From contig NZ_PVNH01000004.1 of the NCBI RefSeq assembly GCF_003001955.1, positions 248,001 through 312,000 on the forward strand: a stretch of 64,000 nucleotides of DNA, read 5' to 3'. Position numbers and translations under genes: made by a program. The notes beneath the pieces were generated by a model, which worked only from the letters and a program-made list of their open reading frames with translations, had not been told where the DNA came from and ran no database searches. Source of the DNA: Prauserella shujinwangii. GTDB lineage: Bacteria; Actinomycetota; Actinomycetes; Mycobacteriales; Pseudonocardiaceae. Of the stretch, positions 26,758 to 35,375 are shown one piece after another (position 1 is the stretch's first letter; every line of letters begins with the position of its first letter).

Positions 26758-27888
26758 ATGGCGGGGCGCAGCATTCCCGGTCCGGGAGCCCTGGTCGCGC
26801 TGACGGCGCTCGCCGGAGCGCTCGCCGCGGCGGTGCTCGGGTTCCTGACGTTCGGGGCACAGGCGTCGAGCCAGCCGCGGGACGTGCCCGTCGCCGTGGC
26901 GGCGCCCGCGGAAGGTCCGCTGCGGGCGGCGGCCGAGCGGGTGGCCGCCCAGGGCGGGGACGCGCTGAGCTGGCAGGTCACCACGCCCGAGCAGGGCAGG
27001 CGACTGCTGGCCGACAAGGAGGTCTACGGCGTGCTGGAGCTGGCGGGAGGGCCCGGCGGGCCGTCCGCCACGGTGGTGCTGTCGGGCGCGGTCAACCCGA
27101 GCGGCACCCAGGTGGCCCAGCAGGCGCTCACCGGGGCGGGCCAGGCGCTCGTCGCGGCCCTCGCGCAAGACGGCGCCGCCGCGCCGCCGGTGCGGGTGGA
27201 GACCGTGCACCCCACCACGGCCGCGGGACGGTCCGCGCCGCTCGCGGTGAGCGCCCTCGGCTGGGTGGGCGGCCTCGTCGCCGGGGCCCTGCTGGTCGTG
27301 CTCGCCGGGCGAGCCGGGCGCAGCGTGGGACCCCAGCGCGGGCTCGCCCACGTCGGGCTCACCAGCGTGCTGGTGACGGGCGTGCTCACCGGCTTCCTGG
27401 CGCTGTGGGACTCCTCGCTGCACCTCGGCTGGGACACACTCGGGTTCCTCCTGCTCACCGTCACCGGATTCGCGACGGTGCAGGCGGGCCTGCTGCGCCT
27501 GCTCGGCCTGCGGGCCATGGCGCTGCTCGGGCCGCTGTACCTGCTGGCCCCCGCGGTGGCCGCGCAGGTGCCGCAGCTGCTGCACCCCGCCTACGAGGCC
27601 CTGCTGTGGTCGTGGACGCCGTTCCGGTTCTCCACCGAGGGCCTGCGCAGCCTGCTGGTGGGCGCGGGCCAGGCGCCGGACGTCGCGACCGGGGCGTGGG
27701 TGCTCGCCGGATTGCTGGTGGGCGGCCTGGTGTTGCTGCTGTGGCCGCGCCGGGAGTCAGCCGGCCAGGAAGCTGAACCGGAGCCTGCGGACGGCGTTGT
27801 CGATGTTGGTGTCGACCAGGCAGATCGACTGCCAGGTGCCCAGCGCGAGAACGCCGCCCAGCACCGGCACGCTCGCGTACGGCGGTAG
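26758..27888 (+). CDS. ABC-2-permease-like membrane protein
   Basis: 376 residues, not firmly assigned. A first membrane helix (about 11-33) is followed by a ~130-residue outer domain (PVAVAAPAEGPLRAAAERVA, VYGVLELAGG) and about five more helices. This is the topology of ABC-2 type exporter membrane subunits and YhgE/Pip-like proteins, but there is no ATPase gene next to it. ATG 26758 has a near-perfect AAGGAGGGG site. The last ~43 codons (from 27757) run antisense to the conserved YjbQ gene and have no membrane character, so the ancestral stop was probably earlier. Confidence 0.75.
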   Translation: MAGRSIPGPGALVALTALAGALAAAVLGFLTFGAQASSQPRDVPVAVAAPAEGPLRAAAERVAAQGGDALSWQVTTPEQGRRLLADKEVYGVLELAGGPGGPSATVVLSGAVNPSGTQVAQQALTGAGQALVAALAQDGAAAPPVRVETVHPTTAAGRSAPLAVSALGWVGGLVAGALLVVLAGRAGRSVGPQRGLAHVGLTSVLVTGVLTGFLALWDSSLHLGWDTLGFLLLTVTGFATVQAGLLRLLGLRAMALLGPLYLLAPAVAAQVPQLLHPAYEALLWSWTPFRFSTEGLRSLLVGAGQAPDVATGAWVLAGLLVGGLVLLLWPRRESAGQEAEPEPADGVVDVGVDQADRLPGAQRENAAQHRHARVRR

Positions 27889-28167
27889 GAAGGCGGGCAG
27901 CACGTGGTCGCGCCCGTGACCACGGCTGCCGTGCCGGTGCCGCCAGCGCTCGTCCCGGGGGAGCAGGTCGTCGAGGGCGGCGAGCAGGTCGTCGTCGCTG
28001 CCCGCCCCGGTCTCCAGGATCGCGAGCCCCGCCGTGGCGTGTGGCACCCACACGTGGAGCAGGCCGTCGCCCGCGTCCGCCTCGGCGAGGAACGCCTCCG
28101 CCTGCTTGGTCAGGTCGTGCACCACGGCAGTGCCGCCGGTGCGCACCTCGATCTCCGTGGAGTACAT
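27757..28167 (-). CDS. YjbQ/UPF0047-family protein
   Basis: 136 residues. Family motifs: GLLHVWVPHATAGLAILETG, DDLLPRDERWRHRHG, HVLPAFLPPYASVPVLGG and GTWQSICLVDTNIDNAVRRL. The conserved His residues (VPHATA, HRH, DHVLPAFL) form the trimer active site. E. coli YjbQ has weak thiamine-phosphate synthase activity; the true role is uncertain. ATG at 28167. Its 3' end overlaps the convergent membrane protein gene by 132 bp. Confidence 0.92.
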   Translation of the reverse strand: MYSTEIEVRTGGTAVVHDLTKQAEAFLAEADAGDGLLHVWVPHATAGLAILETGAGSDDDLLAALDDLLPRDERWRHRHGSRGHGRDHVLPAFLPPYASVPVLGGVLALGTWQSICLVDTNIDNAVRRLRFSFLAG

Positions 28168-28204
28168 ACGACCACCGTAACCAGCGTCCGGCCGGGGAGG
28201 GTCG

Positions 28205-28402
28205 TCAGTCGGCGGCGGAGTCCTCCCGGGCGCGGCGCGAGGCCTCGCGCATCTCGAAGACGTCGGTGATCCAGTCGCCGGTCTCGCGGGCCACGTCCCG
28301 GACGGCCCCGGTGATGATGCCCGCGATGTTGCCGATGTGCGTGGCCGCCGACTCGGTGAGCTCCTGCACCGTGTCCTTGCCACTCTCGAACTTGCCGACC
28401 AT
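28205..28402 (-). CDS. Small helical protein of unknown function
   Basis: 65 residues from ATG 28402. One long amphipathic stretch (DTVQELTESAATHIGNIAGIITGAVRDVARETGDWITDVF, residues about 8-47) then a charged end (REASRRAREDSAAD). The frame can be extended to 28480, but that would start inside the hairpin at 28431, so the internal start with the G-rich GGGGCGGGGA site is preferred. It resembles small actinobacterial YtxH- or CsbD-sized proteins of unknown role; it may lie on the membrane surface. Confidence 0.55.
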   Translation of the reverse strand: MVGKFESGKDTVQELTESAATHIGNIAGIITGAVRDVARETGDWITDVFEMREASRRAREDSAAD

Positions 28403-28430
28403 GTCCGTCCCCGCCCCGTCTCGGTGAAGT

Positions 28431-28483
28431 GTCATGAGTGGCTCGTTCCCGACGTTTCTCGTCCGGAACGGGCCACTCATGAC
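28431..28483. repeat. Long intergenic hairpin, GTCATGAGTGGC type
   Basis: Arms GTCATGAGTGGCTCGTTCC and its complement match at 18 of 19 positions, with a loop of about 14 bases. It lies nine bases after the desaturase stop on the minus strand, so it would end that transcript. The arm word is shared with the hairpin at 46656, 18 kb away. No T tract. Confidence 0.88.
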
Positions 28484-28492
28484 AGTGGTGTG

Positions 28493-29614
28493 TCAGGCCG
28501 CGGCGGCCCGTTCGCCGCCGCCGAGCGTAGCCGACTCCCGCTCGCTCGGCCTCCCGTTCCACGGCAGGGCCAGCTTGACGATCTTCCTGGCGACCGAGAA
28601 CAGCTGCCGGTGCAGCGGGCCGGTGTGGTAGGGCAGGCCGTACTTCGCACAGATCGCCCGCACCTCGCCGGCGATCTGCGGGTACCGGCGCGCGGGGATG
28701 TCCGGGAACAGGTGGTGCTCGATCTGGTGCGAGAGGTTGCCGGTGAGGATGTGGAACAGCGGCCCGCCGGTGATGTTCGCCGAGCCGAGGATCTGCCGCA
28801 GGTACCACTGCCCCCGCGTCTCGTTCTCCGTCTCCTCCTCGGTGAAGCTCTCCACGTCGGCCGGGAAGTGCCCGCAGAAGATGATCGCGAACGCCCACAG
28901 GTTGCGGGTGAGGTTCGCGGTGGCGTTGCCGAGCAGCGTCAGCGGCGCGAGCGGGCCGGTCAGCAGCGGGAACAGCGCGTAGTCCTTGCCGACCTGGCGC
29001 GCGGCCTTGCGCACCATCCTGGCCCGGACCTCCTTTGTCGACGCCCAGCTGCGCTCGCCCTTGACGATCCGGTCGAACTCCAGGTCGTGCAGCATCACGC
29101 CCCACTGGAAGAACACCGCCAGCAGCGCCGCGTACACCGGGTTGCCGAGGTAGTAGGGGTGCCACCGCTGGTCGGGGTCCATCCGCAGGACCCCGTAGCC
29201 GATGTCGCGGTCCTTGTCGAGGATGTTGGTGTACGTGTGGTGGATGTAGTTGTGCGAGTGCCGCCAGTTCTCGGCGGGTGCCACGGTGTCCCACTCGAAA
29301 CGCCGCGAGCTCAGCGCCGGATCACGGGTCCAGTCGTACTGGCCGTGCATGACGTTGTGCCCGATCTCCATGTTGTCCAGGATCTTCGACAGCGACAGCG
29401 CGCCCACCCCGGCGATCCACGCGGGCGGGAAGAACCCGGCGAACAGCAGCCCGCGCCCGGCCACCTCCAGCGCCCGCTGGGCCTTGATGACGTTCTGGAT
29501 GTACTGGACGTCCTCGGCCCCGAGGTCGGCCACGATCCGCTGCCGGATCGCGTCCATCTCGCGGCCGAACTCCTCGACCTGTTCCGGCGTCAGCCGGTCC
29601 TGCAGTCCGGTCAC
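28493..29614 (-). CDS. Membrane fatty-acid desaturase (DesA3-like)
   Basis: 373 residues. All three His boxes of acyl desaturases are present: HNVMH (HX3H), HSHNYIHH (HX2-3HH) and QIEHH. Four membrane segments flank them (for example LLFAGFFPPAWIAGVGALSL and NLWAFAIIFCGHFPADV). It introduces a double bond into acyl chains with oxygen and electrons from a ferredoxin-type reductase. GTG 29614 sits seven bases after AAGGAGT; the GTG at 29620 is too close to it. The paired reductase lies 14 bases upstream and a TetR gene is divergent, the arrangement of mycobacterial desA3-Rv3230c. Confidence 0.93.
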   Translation of the reverse strand: MTGLQDRLTPEQVEEFGREMDAIRQRIVADLGAEDVQYIQNVIKAQRALEVAGRGLLFAGFFPPAWIAGVGALSLSKILDNMEIGHNVMHGQYDWTRDPALSSRRFEWDTVAPAENWRHSHNYIHHTYTNILDKDRDIGYGVLRMDPDQRWHPYYLGNPVYAALLAVFFQWGVMLHDLEFDRIVKGERSWASTKEVRARMVRKAARQVGKDYALFPLLTGPLAPLTLLGNATANLTRNLWAFAIIFCGHFPADVESFTEEETENETRGQWYLRQILGSANITGGPLFHILTGNLSHQIEHHLFPDIPARRYPQIAGEVRAICAKYGLPYHTGPLHRQLFSVARKIVKLALPWNGRPSERESATLGGGERAAAA

Positions 29615-29628
29615 GTGCACACTCCTTC

Positions 29629-30699
29629 TCACGCGTTGATCTCGACGTCCCCGACCGGGACGGAGATGCACAGCTGGATTTCCTCGTCGTCGTCGTGGGA
29701 GAGCTCGCCGGAGAGGGCGTTGCGGACGCAGCCACGGGCCTTCACCGTGGTGCAGGAGAAGCAGATGCCCATGCGGCACCCGTGCTCCGGGCTGAGCCCG
29801 GCCTCCTCGGCCTGTTCGAGCAGCGGCCTGCCGGAGTTGGCGATCTCCCTGCCGCTGTGTGCGAACCGGACGGTGCCGGTCGCGTTCGTGGTGTCCAGTT
29901 CCAGCGAGGGCGGCGCGAAGTCCTCGGTGCGCAGCCGTTCACTCGTTCCCCTGTGCTCGGTCAGCGCACGGACGGCGGTCAGCAGACCGGGTGGCCCGCA
30001 CAGGTAGGTCAGCGTGCCCGCGCGGTCCGGCGCCACCGCGTCGAGGTGCTCGGCGGTGCAGAACCCGTGCAGGTCGCCGCCGGAGTCCTGGTGCGTGTAG
30101 CCGAGAACGACGCGCAGGCCGGGGAGCCGCCGGGCGAGGTCGGCGAGCTCGTCGCGGTAGAGCACGTCGTCGGCGGTGTTGGCGTAGTGCAGGAAGACGA
30201 TCTCGCCCCGGTGGCCCTCGTCGGCGAGCGTGCGCAGCATCGAGAGCACGGGTGTGATCCCGCTGCCGCCGCTGATGAGGACCAGCCTGCCCGGCCGCGG
30301 CCGGGGCAGCGTGAAGGCGCCGTCCGGTTCGGACAGCCCGAGTACCGCGCCCTCCGTGATCCGCTCGTGCAGGTGGCGCGACACCAGCCCGGAGGGGTCG
30401 GCCTTGACGGTGAACTCCAGCTCGTCGCGCCGGTGCTGCGAGGAGGCGGGGGAGTAGCACCGGGTGCGCCGGACGCCGTCGATGTCGACGGTGATCCGGA
30501 CGTACTGGCCCGCGGTGAACCCGCGCCACGCGCGGCTCGGCCGGACGGTGAAGGTGACGGTGTCCGCGGTCTGCCTGCGCACCGACGTGACGACCCCGCG
30601 GATCTCCCGGCGCACCAGCATCGGGTGGATCAGTTCGAGGTAGCGGTCGGCGCCGTGCGGCGTGAGCAGCGCCTCCGCGAGCGCGGCGATCCTCGGCAC
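29629..30699 (-). CDS. Ferredoxin-type oxidoreductase (desaturase partner)
   Basis: 356 residues. An FAD-binding ferredoxin-reductase domain (RCYSPASSQ for FAD, LISGGSGITPVLSMLRTL and YLCGPPGLLTAV for NAD(P)H) is fused to a C-terminal plant-type [2Fe-2S] domain with CRMGICFSC and the later Cys residues (ARGCVRN, IQLC). It resembles Rv3230c, which passes electrons from NADPH to the DesA3 desaturase. GTG start with AGGGAGG. First gene of the operon, read from the promoter region facing the TetR gene. Confidence 0.93.
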   Translation of the reverse strand: MPRIAALAEALLTPHGADRYLELIHPMLVRREIRGVVTSVRRQTADTVTFTVRPSRAWRGFTAGQYVRITVDIDGVRRTRCYSPASSQHRRDELEFTVKADPSGLVSRHLHERITEGAVLGLSEPDGAFTLPRPRPGRLVLISGGSGITPVLSMLRTLADEGHRGEIVFLHYANTADDVLYRDELADLARRLPGLRVVLGYTHQDSGGDLHGFCTAEHLDAVAPDRAGTLTYLCGPPGLLTAVRALTEHRGTSERLRTEDFAPPSLELDTTNATGTVRFAHSGREIANSGRPLLEQAEEAGLSPEHGCRMGICFSCTTVKARGCVRNALSGELSHDDDEEIQLCISVPVGDVEINA

Positions 30700-30726
30700 G
30701 TTGCCTCCCTGTACAGTGAACGTGTG

Positions 30727-30742
30727 TGCACTGACAAGTGCA
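30727..30742. promoter_or_regulatory. Candidate TetR operator
   Basis: TGCACT-GACA-AGTGCA is a perfect inverted repeat with six-base arms in the 84-bp gap between the divergent reductase and TetR genes. A further AGTG...CACT pair overlaps it on the left. The place and symmetry suit a TetR dimer controlling the desaturase operon and itself. Confidence 0.5.
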
Positions 30743-30783
30743 GCGCAGAATGGCCGCGGACGTCAACGCCGGGGTGATGTGAC

Positions 30784-31452
30784 GTGAGCGACAGCACTGC
30801 CGGGCGTACTCTCGTGCGGGTGAGCGTCGACCCGGTCAGCCGACAGGAACGCAAGCAGCGCACGCGGCAGGCGCTGCTGGACGCGGCGCTGGGCCTGCTC
30901 GCGGAACGGACGTTCGCCGGACTGAGCCTGCGTGAGGTCACCAAGCGCGCCGGTATCGTGCCCACCGCCTTCTACCGGCACTTCGAGTCGATGGACGAAC
31001 TCGGCATCGCGCTCGTGGAGGAGTCGATGCGCAGCCTGCGCCGCATGCTGCGGGCCGCACGCAACGACCCGTCGACCTACCGCGACATCATCCGGGCCTC
31101 CGTGCTGACCCTGTACGAGCACGTGCGGGCGGGCGAGGACCACTTCCGCTTCCTCACCAGGGAGCGTTACGCGGGCACCGGACCCGTGCGCAGGGCCATC
31201 GACGTGGAGTTACGCCTGTTCTCCAGCGAGCTCGCCGTCGACCTCGCGCGGTTCGAGTACCTGCGCGAGTGGAGCACCGAGGACCTGCGCATGATGTCGG
31301 ACCTCCTCGTCACCGCGATGCTGCAGACGGTGCTGGAACTGGTGGAGGCCAGGCCGCGGGACGCGGAGAACGACGCGGAGATCGTCCGTACGGCCGAGAA
31401 ACGGCTCCGCCTCATCACGCTCGGGGTGCCCAATTGGCGGAGCCGCCGTTGA
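30784..31452 (+). CDS. TetR-family regulator of the desaturase operon
   Basis: 222 residues. N-terminal TetR DNA-binding domain (RQERKQRTRQALLDAALGLL, AGLSLREVTKRAGIVPTAFY) and a helical ligand domain. Its position facing the desaturase-reductase pair, and a core like that of the mycobacterial and pseudomonad DesT-type regulators, suggest it senses acyl-CoA saturation. GTG start at 30784. A Met/Val inside (MSDSTAGRTLVRVSVDP) allows shorter forms, so the exact N-terminus is uncertain. Confidence 0.88.
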   Translation: MSDSTAGRTLVRVSVDPVSRQERKQRTRQALLDAALGLLAERTFAGLSLREVTKRAGIVPTAFYRHFESMDELGIALVEESMRSLRRMLRAARNDPSTYRDIIRASVLTLYEHVRAGEDHFRFLTRERYAGTGPVRRAIDVELRLFSSELAVDLARFEYLREWSTEDLRMMSDLLVTAMLQTVLELVEARPRDAENDAEIVRTAEKRLRLITLGVPNWRSRR

Positions 31453-31549
31453 ATCCGGCCGCCGAGTGACTATTGTCACGTGATCCGGTCGGCGCTCCAG
31501 TCCAGTATGGTCTGGTTCTCCGGTACCTCACCGCCGAGGAGGTCGCGAA

Positions 31550-32656
31550 GTGCCCGAGACCGATTCGCCGCCGACGATCGGCGTGGTCAAGGAAACGAAG
31601 CCGGGCGAACGCAGGGTCGCACTGGTCCCGAAGCTCGTGGAACGCCTGGTCAAACGAGGTCTACCCGTCGTCGTCGAGAAGGGTGCCGGGGCCGGCGCTC
31701 ACCTGCCAGACGAACTGTACGAACAGGCGGGGGCCAGTGTCGGCGATGCGTGGAGCGCCGACATCGTGCTCCGTGTCGCGCCGCCGACCAGGGCCGACAT
31801 CGAACGCCTCGCCAGGGGCACCATCCTGATCGGCTTCCTCGCTCCGCTGTCCAATGTGGAGGAGGTGGCCGCGCTCGAGGAGGCCGGTGTACGCGCGTTC
31901 GCTGTGGAGTCGATCCCCAGGATCTCGCGGGCCCAGTCGATGGACGCCCTGTCCTCGCAGAGCAGCGTGGCGGGCTACCGGGCGACCCTGCTCGGCGCCC
32001 AGCGCCTCACCCGGTTCTTCCCGATGCTGACCACGGCGGCCGGCACGGTCCCGCCCGCGAAGGTCCTCGTGCTCGGCGCGGGGGTGGCCGGCCTGCAGGC
32101 ACTGGCCACCGCCAAGCGGCTCGGCGCGCGAGCCACCGGCTACGACGTGCGGCCCGAGGTCGCCGACCAGGTGCGCTCGGTCGGCGCGCAGTGGCTCGAC
32201 CTCGGTATCGAGGCCGTCGGTGAGGGCGGCTATGCCCGGGAGCTCACCGAGGAGGAGCGCGCCGAGCAGCAGCGGAGGCTCACCGAGGCGATCACCGGCT
32301 TCGACGTGGTGATCACCACCGCCCTCGTGCCGGGGCGCACGGCCCCGACGCTCGTCACCGCCGACGCCGTGCGCGGCATGCGGCCGGGCAGCGTCGTCGT
32401 GGACATGGCGGGCGAGGCGGGCGGCAACTGTGAGCTGACCGAGCCGGGGAAGGACGTCGTCGTCCACGACGTCACCATCTGCTCGCCGCTCAACCTGCCC
32501 GCGGAGATGCCCGACCACGCCAGCGAGCTCTACGCCCGCAACCTGGTCGAGCTGGTCGAGCTGCTGGTGGACAAGGAAGGCAACGTGAACCTGGACTTCT
32601 CCGACGAGATCATCGCCGGCGCGTGCGTCGCCGGCGCGGGCGAGGAGGTGAACTGA
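31550..32656 (+). CDS. pntA: NAD(P) transhydrogenase alpha subunit, domain I (PntAa)
   Basis: 368 residues. Alanine-dehydrogenase/PNT fold: IGVVKETKPGERRVALVPKL, SQSSVAGYRATLLGAQRL, the NAD-binding KVLVLGAGVAGLQALATAKR, and VVVDMAGEAGGNCELTEPGK. It lacks membrane helices, so this is the split form in which the alpha subunit is two polypeptides. The proton-driven enzyme transfers hydride from NADH to NADP+. Start GTG 31550 has GGAGG upstream. Its TGA shares one base with the next ATG, so translation is coupled. Confidence 0.95.
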   Translation: MPETDSPPTIGVVKETKPGERRVALVPKLVERLVKRGLPVVVEKGAGAGAHLPDELYEQAGASVGDAWSADIVLRVAPPTRADIERLARGTILIGFLAPLSNVEEVAALEEAGVRAFAVESIPRISRAQSMDALSSQSSVAGYRATLLGAQRLTRFFPMLTTAAGTVPPAKVLVLGAGVAGLQALATAKRLGARATGYDVRPEVADQVRSVGAQWLDLGIEAVGEGGYARELTEEERAEQQRRLTEAITGFDVVITTALVPGRTAPTLVTADAVRGMRPGSVVVDMAGEAGGNCELTEPGKDVVVHDVTICSPLNLPAEMPDHASELYARNLVELVELLVDKEGNVNLDFSDEIIAGACVAGAGEEVN

Positions 32657-32957
32657 TGCTGCTCCAGAACCTCGCGATCCTCGTGCTCGCCGGATTCGTG
32701 GGCTTCGCGGTGATCTCGAAGGTCCCCAACACCCTGCACACGCCGCTGATGTCCGGCACCAACGCCATCCACGGCATCGTGCTGCTGGGCGGGCTCATCG
32801 TGCTAGGCCTCGGTACCGAGGGCGTGCTGAACAAGGTGCTCCTCGTCATCGCCATCGCCTTCGGCACCATCAACGTGGTCGGCGGCTTCCTCGTCACCGA
32901 CCGGATGCTGGCGATGTTCAAGGAGAAGCCGAAGGAGACCGCGAAGGAGGGCGACAA

Positions 32958-32961
<4 letters not shown>
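32656..32961 (+). CDS. pntAb: NAD(P) transhydrogenase alpha subunit, membrane domain (PntAb)
   Basis: 101 residues with about three membrane helices (LAILVLAGFVGFAVISKV, GIVLLGGLIVLGLG, KVLLVIAIAFGTINVVGGFL). The signature TPLMSGTNAIHGIVL and VVGGFLVTDRML mark the second part of the split PntA. It supplies part of the proton channel. It begins by overlapping the pntAa stop by one base and ends by overlapping the pntB GTG by four. Confidence 0.95.
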
Positions 32962-34346
<1,385 letters not shown>

Positions 34347-34356
34347 CCCGAAGCTC

Positions 34357-34435
34357 CCCAATGTGGCATAGGGTGCGCTCGACGCCCCCAATGTGGCATT
34401 CGGTGCGTTGAACGCCACCAATGCCACATTGGGGG
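34357..34435. repeat. Hairpin with a duplicated arm, AATGTGGCAT type
   Basis: A 29-bp unit starting CCCCAATGTGGCAT is present twice in tandem (34357 and 34386; 25 of 29 positions equal) and is followed by the inverted copy CCAATGCCACATTGGGG (34418-34434). The centre of the second unit contains GCGTTGAACGC, as in the hairpin at 18107. It starts about ten bases after pntB and lies between convergent genes. Confidence 0.88.
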
Positions 34436-34466
34436 CTCGTCGGCGCTCGGCCGGGGCGGCGGGTGA

Positions 34467-35264
34467 TCAGTCGTCGGCGGCGGAGAACCGCACCGGGGGC
34501 ACGGCGGGCACCCGCGCGGTGGCCGCCCTCCCGGGCTGCCTGGCGGCGGTGCTCTTCTTCCCGCCGCTCCGCTTCGGCGCCGGGGCCTTCCTGGTGCCGC
34601 CCGTCGCCTTCGGCGTCGCCGGCTTCGTGCCCTTCGCCGCCGACGGGGTCTTCTTCGTCGCGGGGGAGCCGGACTTGGCCGTCCTGCCCGTCGCCTTGGC
34701 GGTGGTCTTGGCGGTGGTTTTGGCAGCGGTCTCGGCGGTGGCCTTCGGTGCCGTCTTCTTCGTGGCCGACGCCGCGGAGCGCGCGCTCTTCGCCGCACCC
34801 GTCTTCGGTTCGGCGGGTGCGGCAGTCTTCCGGGTGCGGCTCGTGCCCGCCGCGCGAGGCGCGGTGGCCCGCACGGGTGCGGTCGAGCGCGTCGTGGTCT
34901 TCTTGCCGCCCGCCTGCTTCTTCGGCGCGGTGGCCTTTTTCGGCGCGGTGGCCTTCTTCGGAGTGGTGGTCTTCTTCGGCGTCGCTTTGGCTGTCGCCGT
35001 TCGCTTCGGGGCCGTGGTGTCGGTCGCGGTCTTCGTGGCGGCGCCCCGGCGGCGTGCTCGGTTGATGATCCTGGGGCGCCGCTTGCGCCCCCCGGTGCGC
35101 CGTCCGTGCGCGACGTAGCGTTCGAGCGCCCGGCGCAGGTCGTCGGCGTTGGCTCCGGACAGGTCGATGTCGTACTCGACGCCGTCGAGTGCGAAGCGGA
35201 CGGTCTCCTCGGCCGGCTCGCCGTTGATGTCGTCCAGCAGTTCGACTGCCGTGCTCCTGGCCAT
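34467..35264 (-). CDS. Lsr2-type N-terminal domain fused to a histone H1-like tail
   Basis: 265 residues. Residues 1-58 are an Lsr2 dimerisation domain (ETVRFALDGVEYDIDLSGAN, then LRRALERYVAHGRRTGG). The C-terminal Lsr2 DNA-binding domain with its RGR AT-hook is absent. Instead a basic joint at 60-73 (RKRRPRIINRARRR) leads into ~190 residues of almost only Ala, Lys, Thr and Pro, with a six-residue repeat around 95-116 (TPKKTT, TPKKAT, APKKAT, APKKQA) and TAKTTAKTTAKATGRTAK. The last residues are acidic (SAADD). This resembles H1-like tails of mycobacterial HupB. ATG 35264 follows GGGAGATCTTC. Expected to bind and compact DNA. Gene converges on pntB. Confidence 0.85.
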   Translation of the reverse strand: MARSTAVELLDDINGEPAEETVRFALDGVEYDIDLSGANADDLRRALERYVAHGRRTGGRKRRPRIINRARRRGAATKTATDTTAPKRTATAKATPKKTTTPKKATAPKKATAPKKQAGGKKTTTRSTAPVRATAPRAAGTSRTRKTAAPAEPKTGAAKSARSAASATKKTAPKATAETAAKTTAKTTAKATGRTAKSGSPATKKTPSAAKGTKPATPKATGGTRKAPAPKRSGGKKSTAARQPGRAATARVPAVPPVRFSAADD

Positions 35265-35375
35265 GAAGATCTCCCGTACCGCTGCCGACCGTTCGCGGCA
35301 AGGATAGCGCCCGGTGACCCTCCACTCGCGGGGTCCCGGCTTGCGCCGGACCGTCCTGTGGTGTGCGCTTTCCAC

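Noticed and set aside
28110-29294. Peptides of the type VKATFTA-x-VKVAFTA at ends of frames
   Set aside because: They are translations of the intergenic hairpin arms and occur only where a frame crosses a hairpin.
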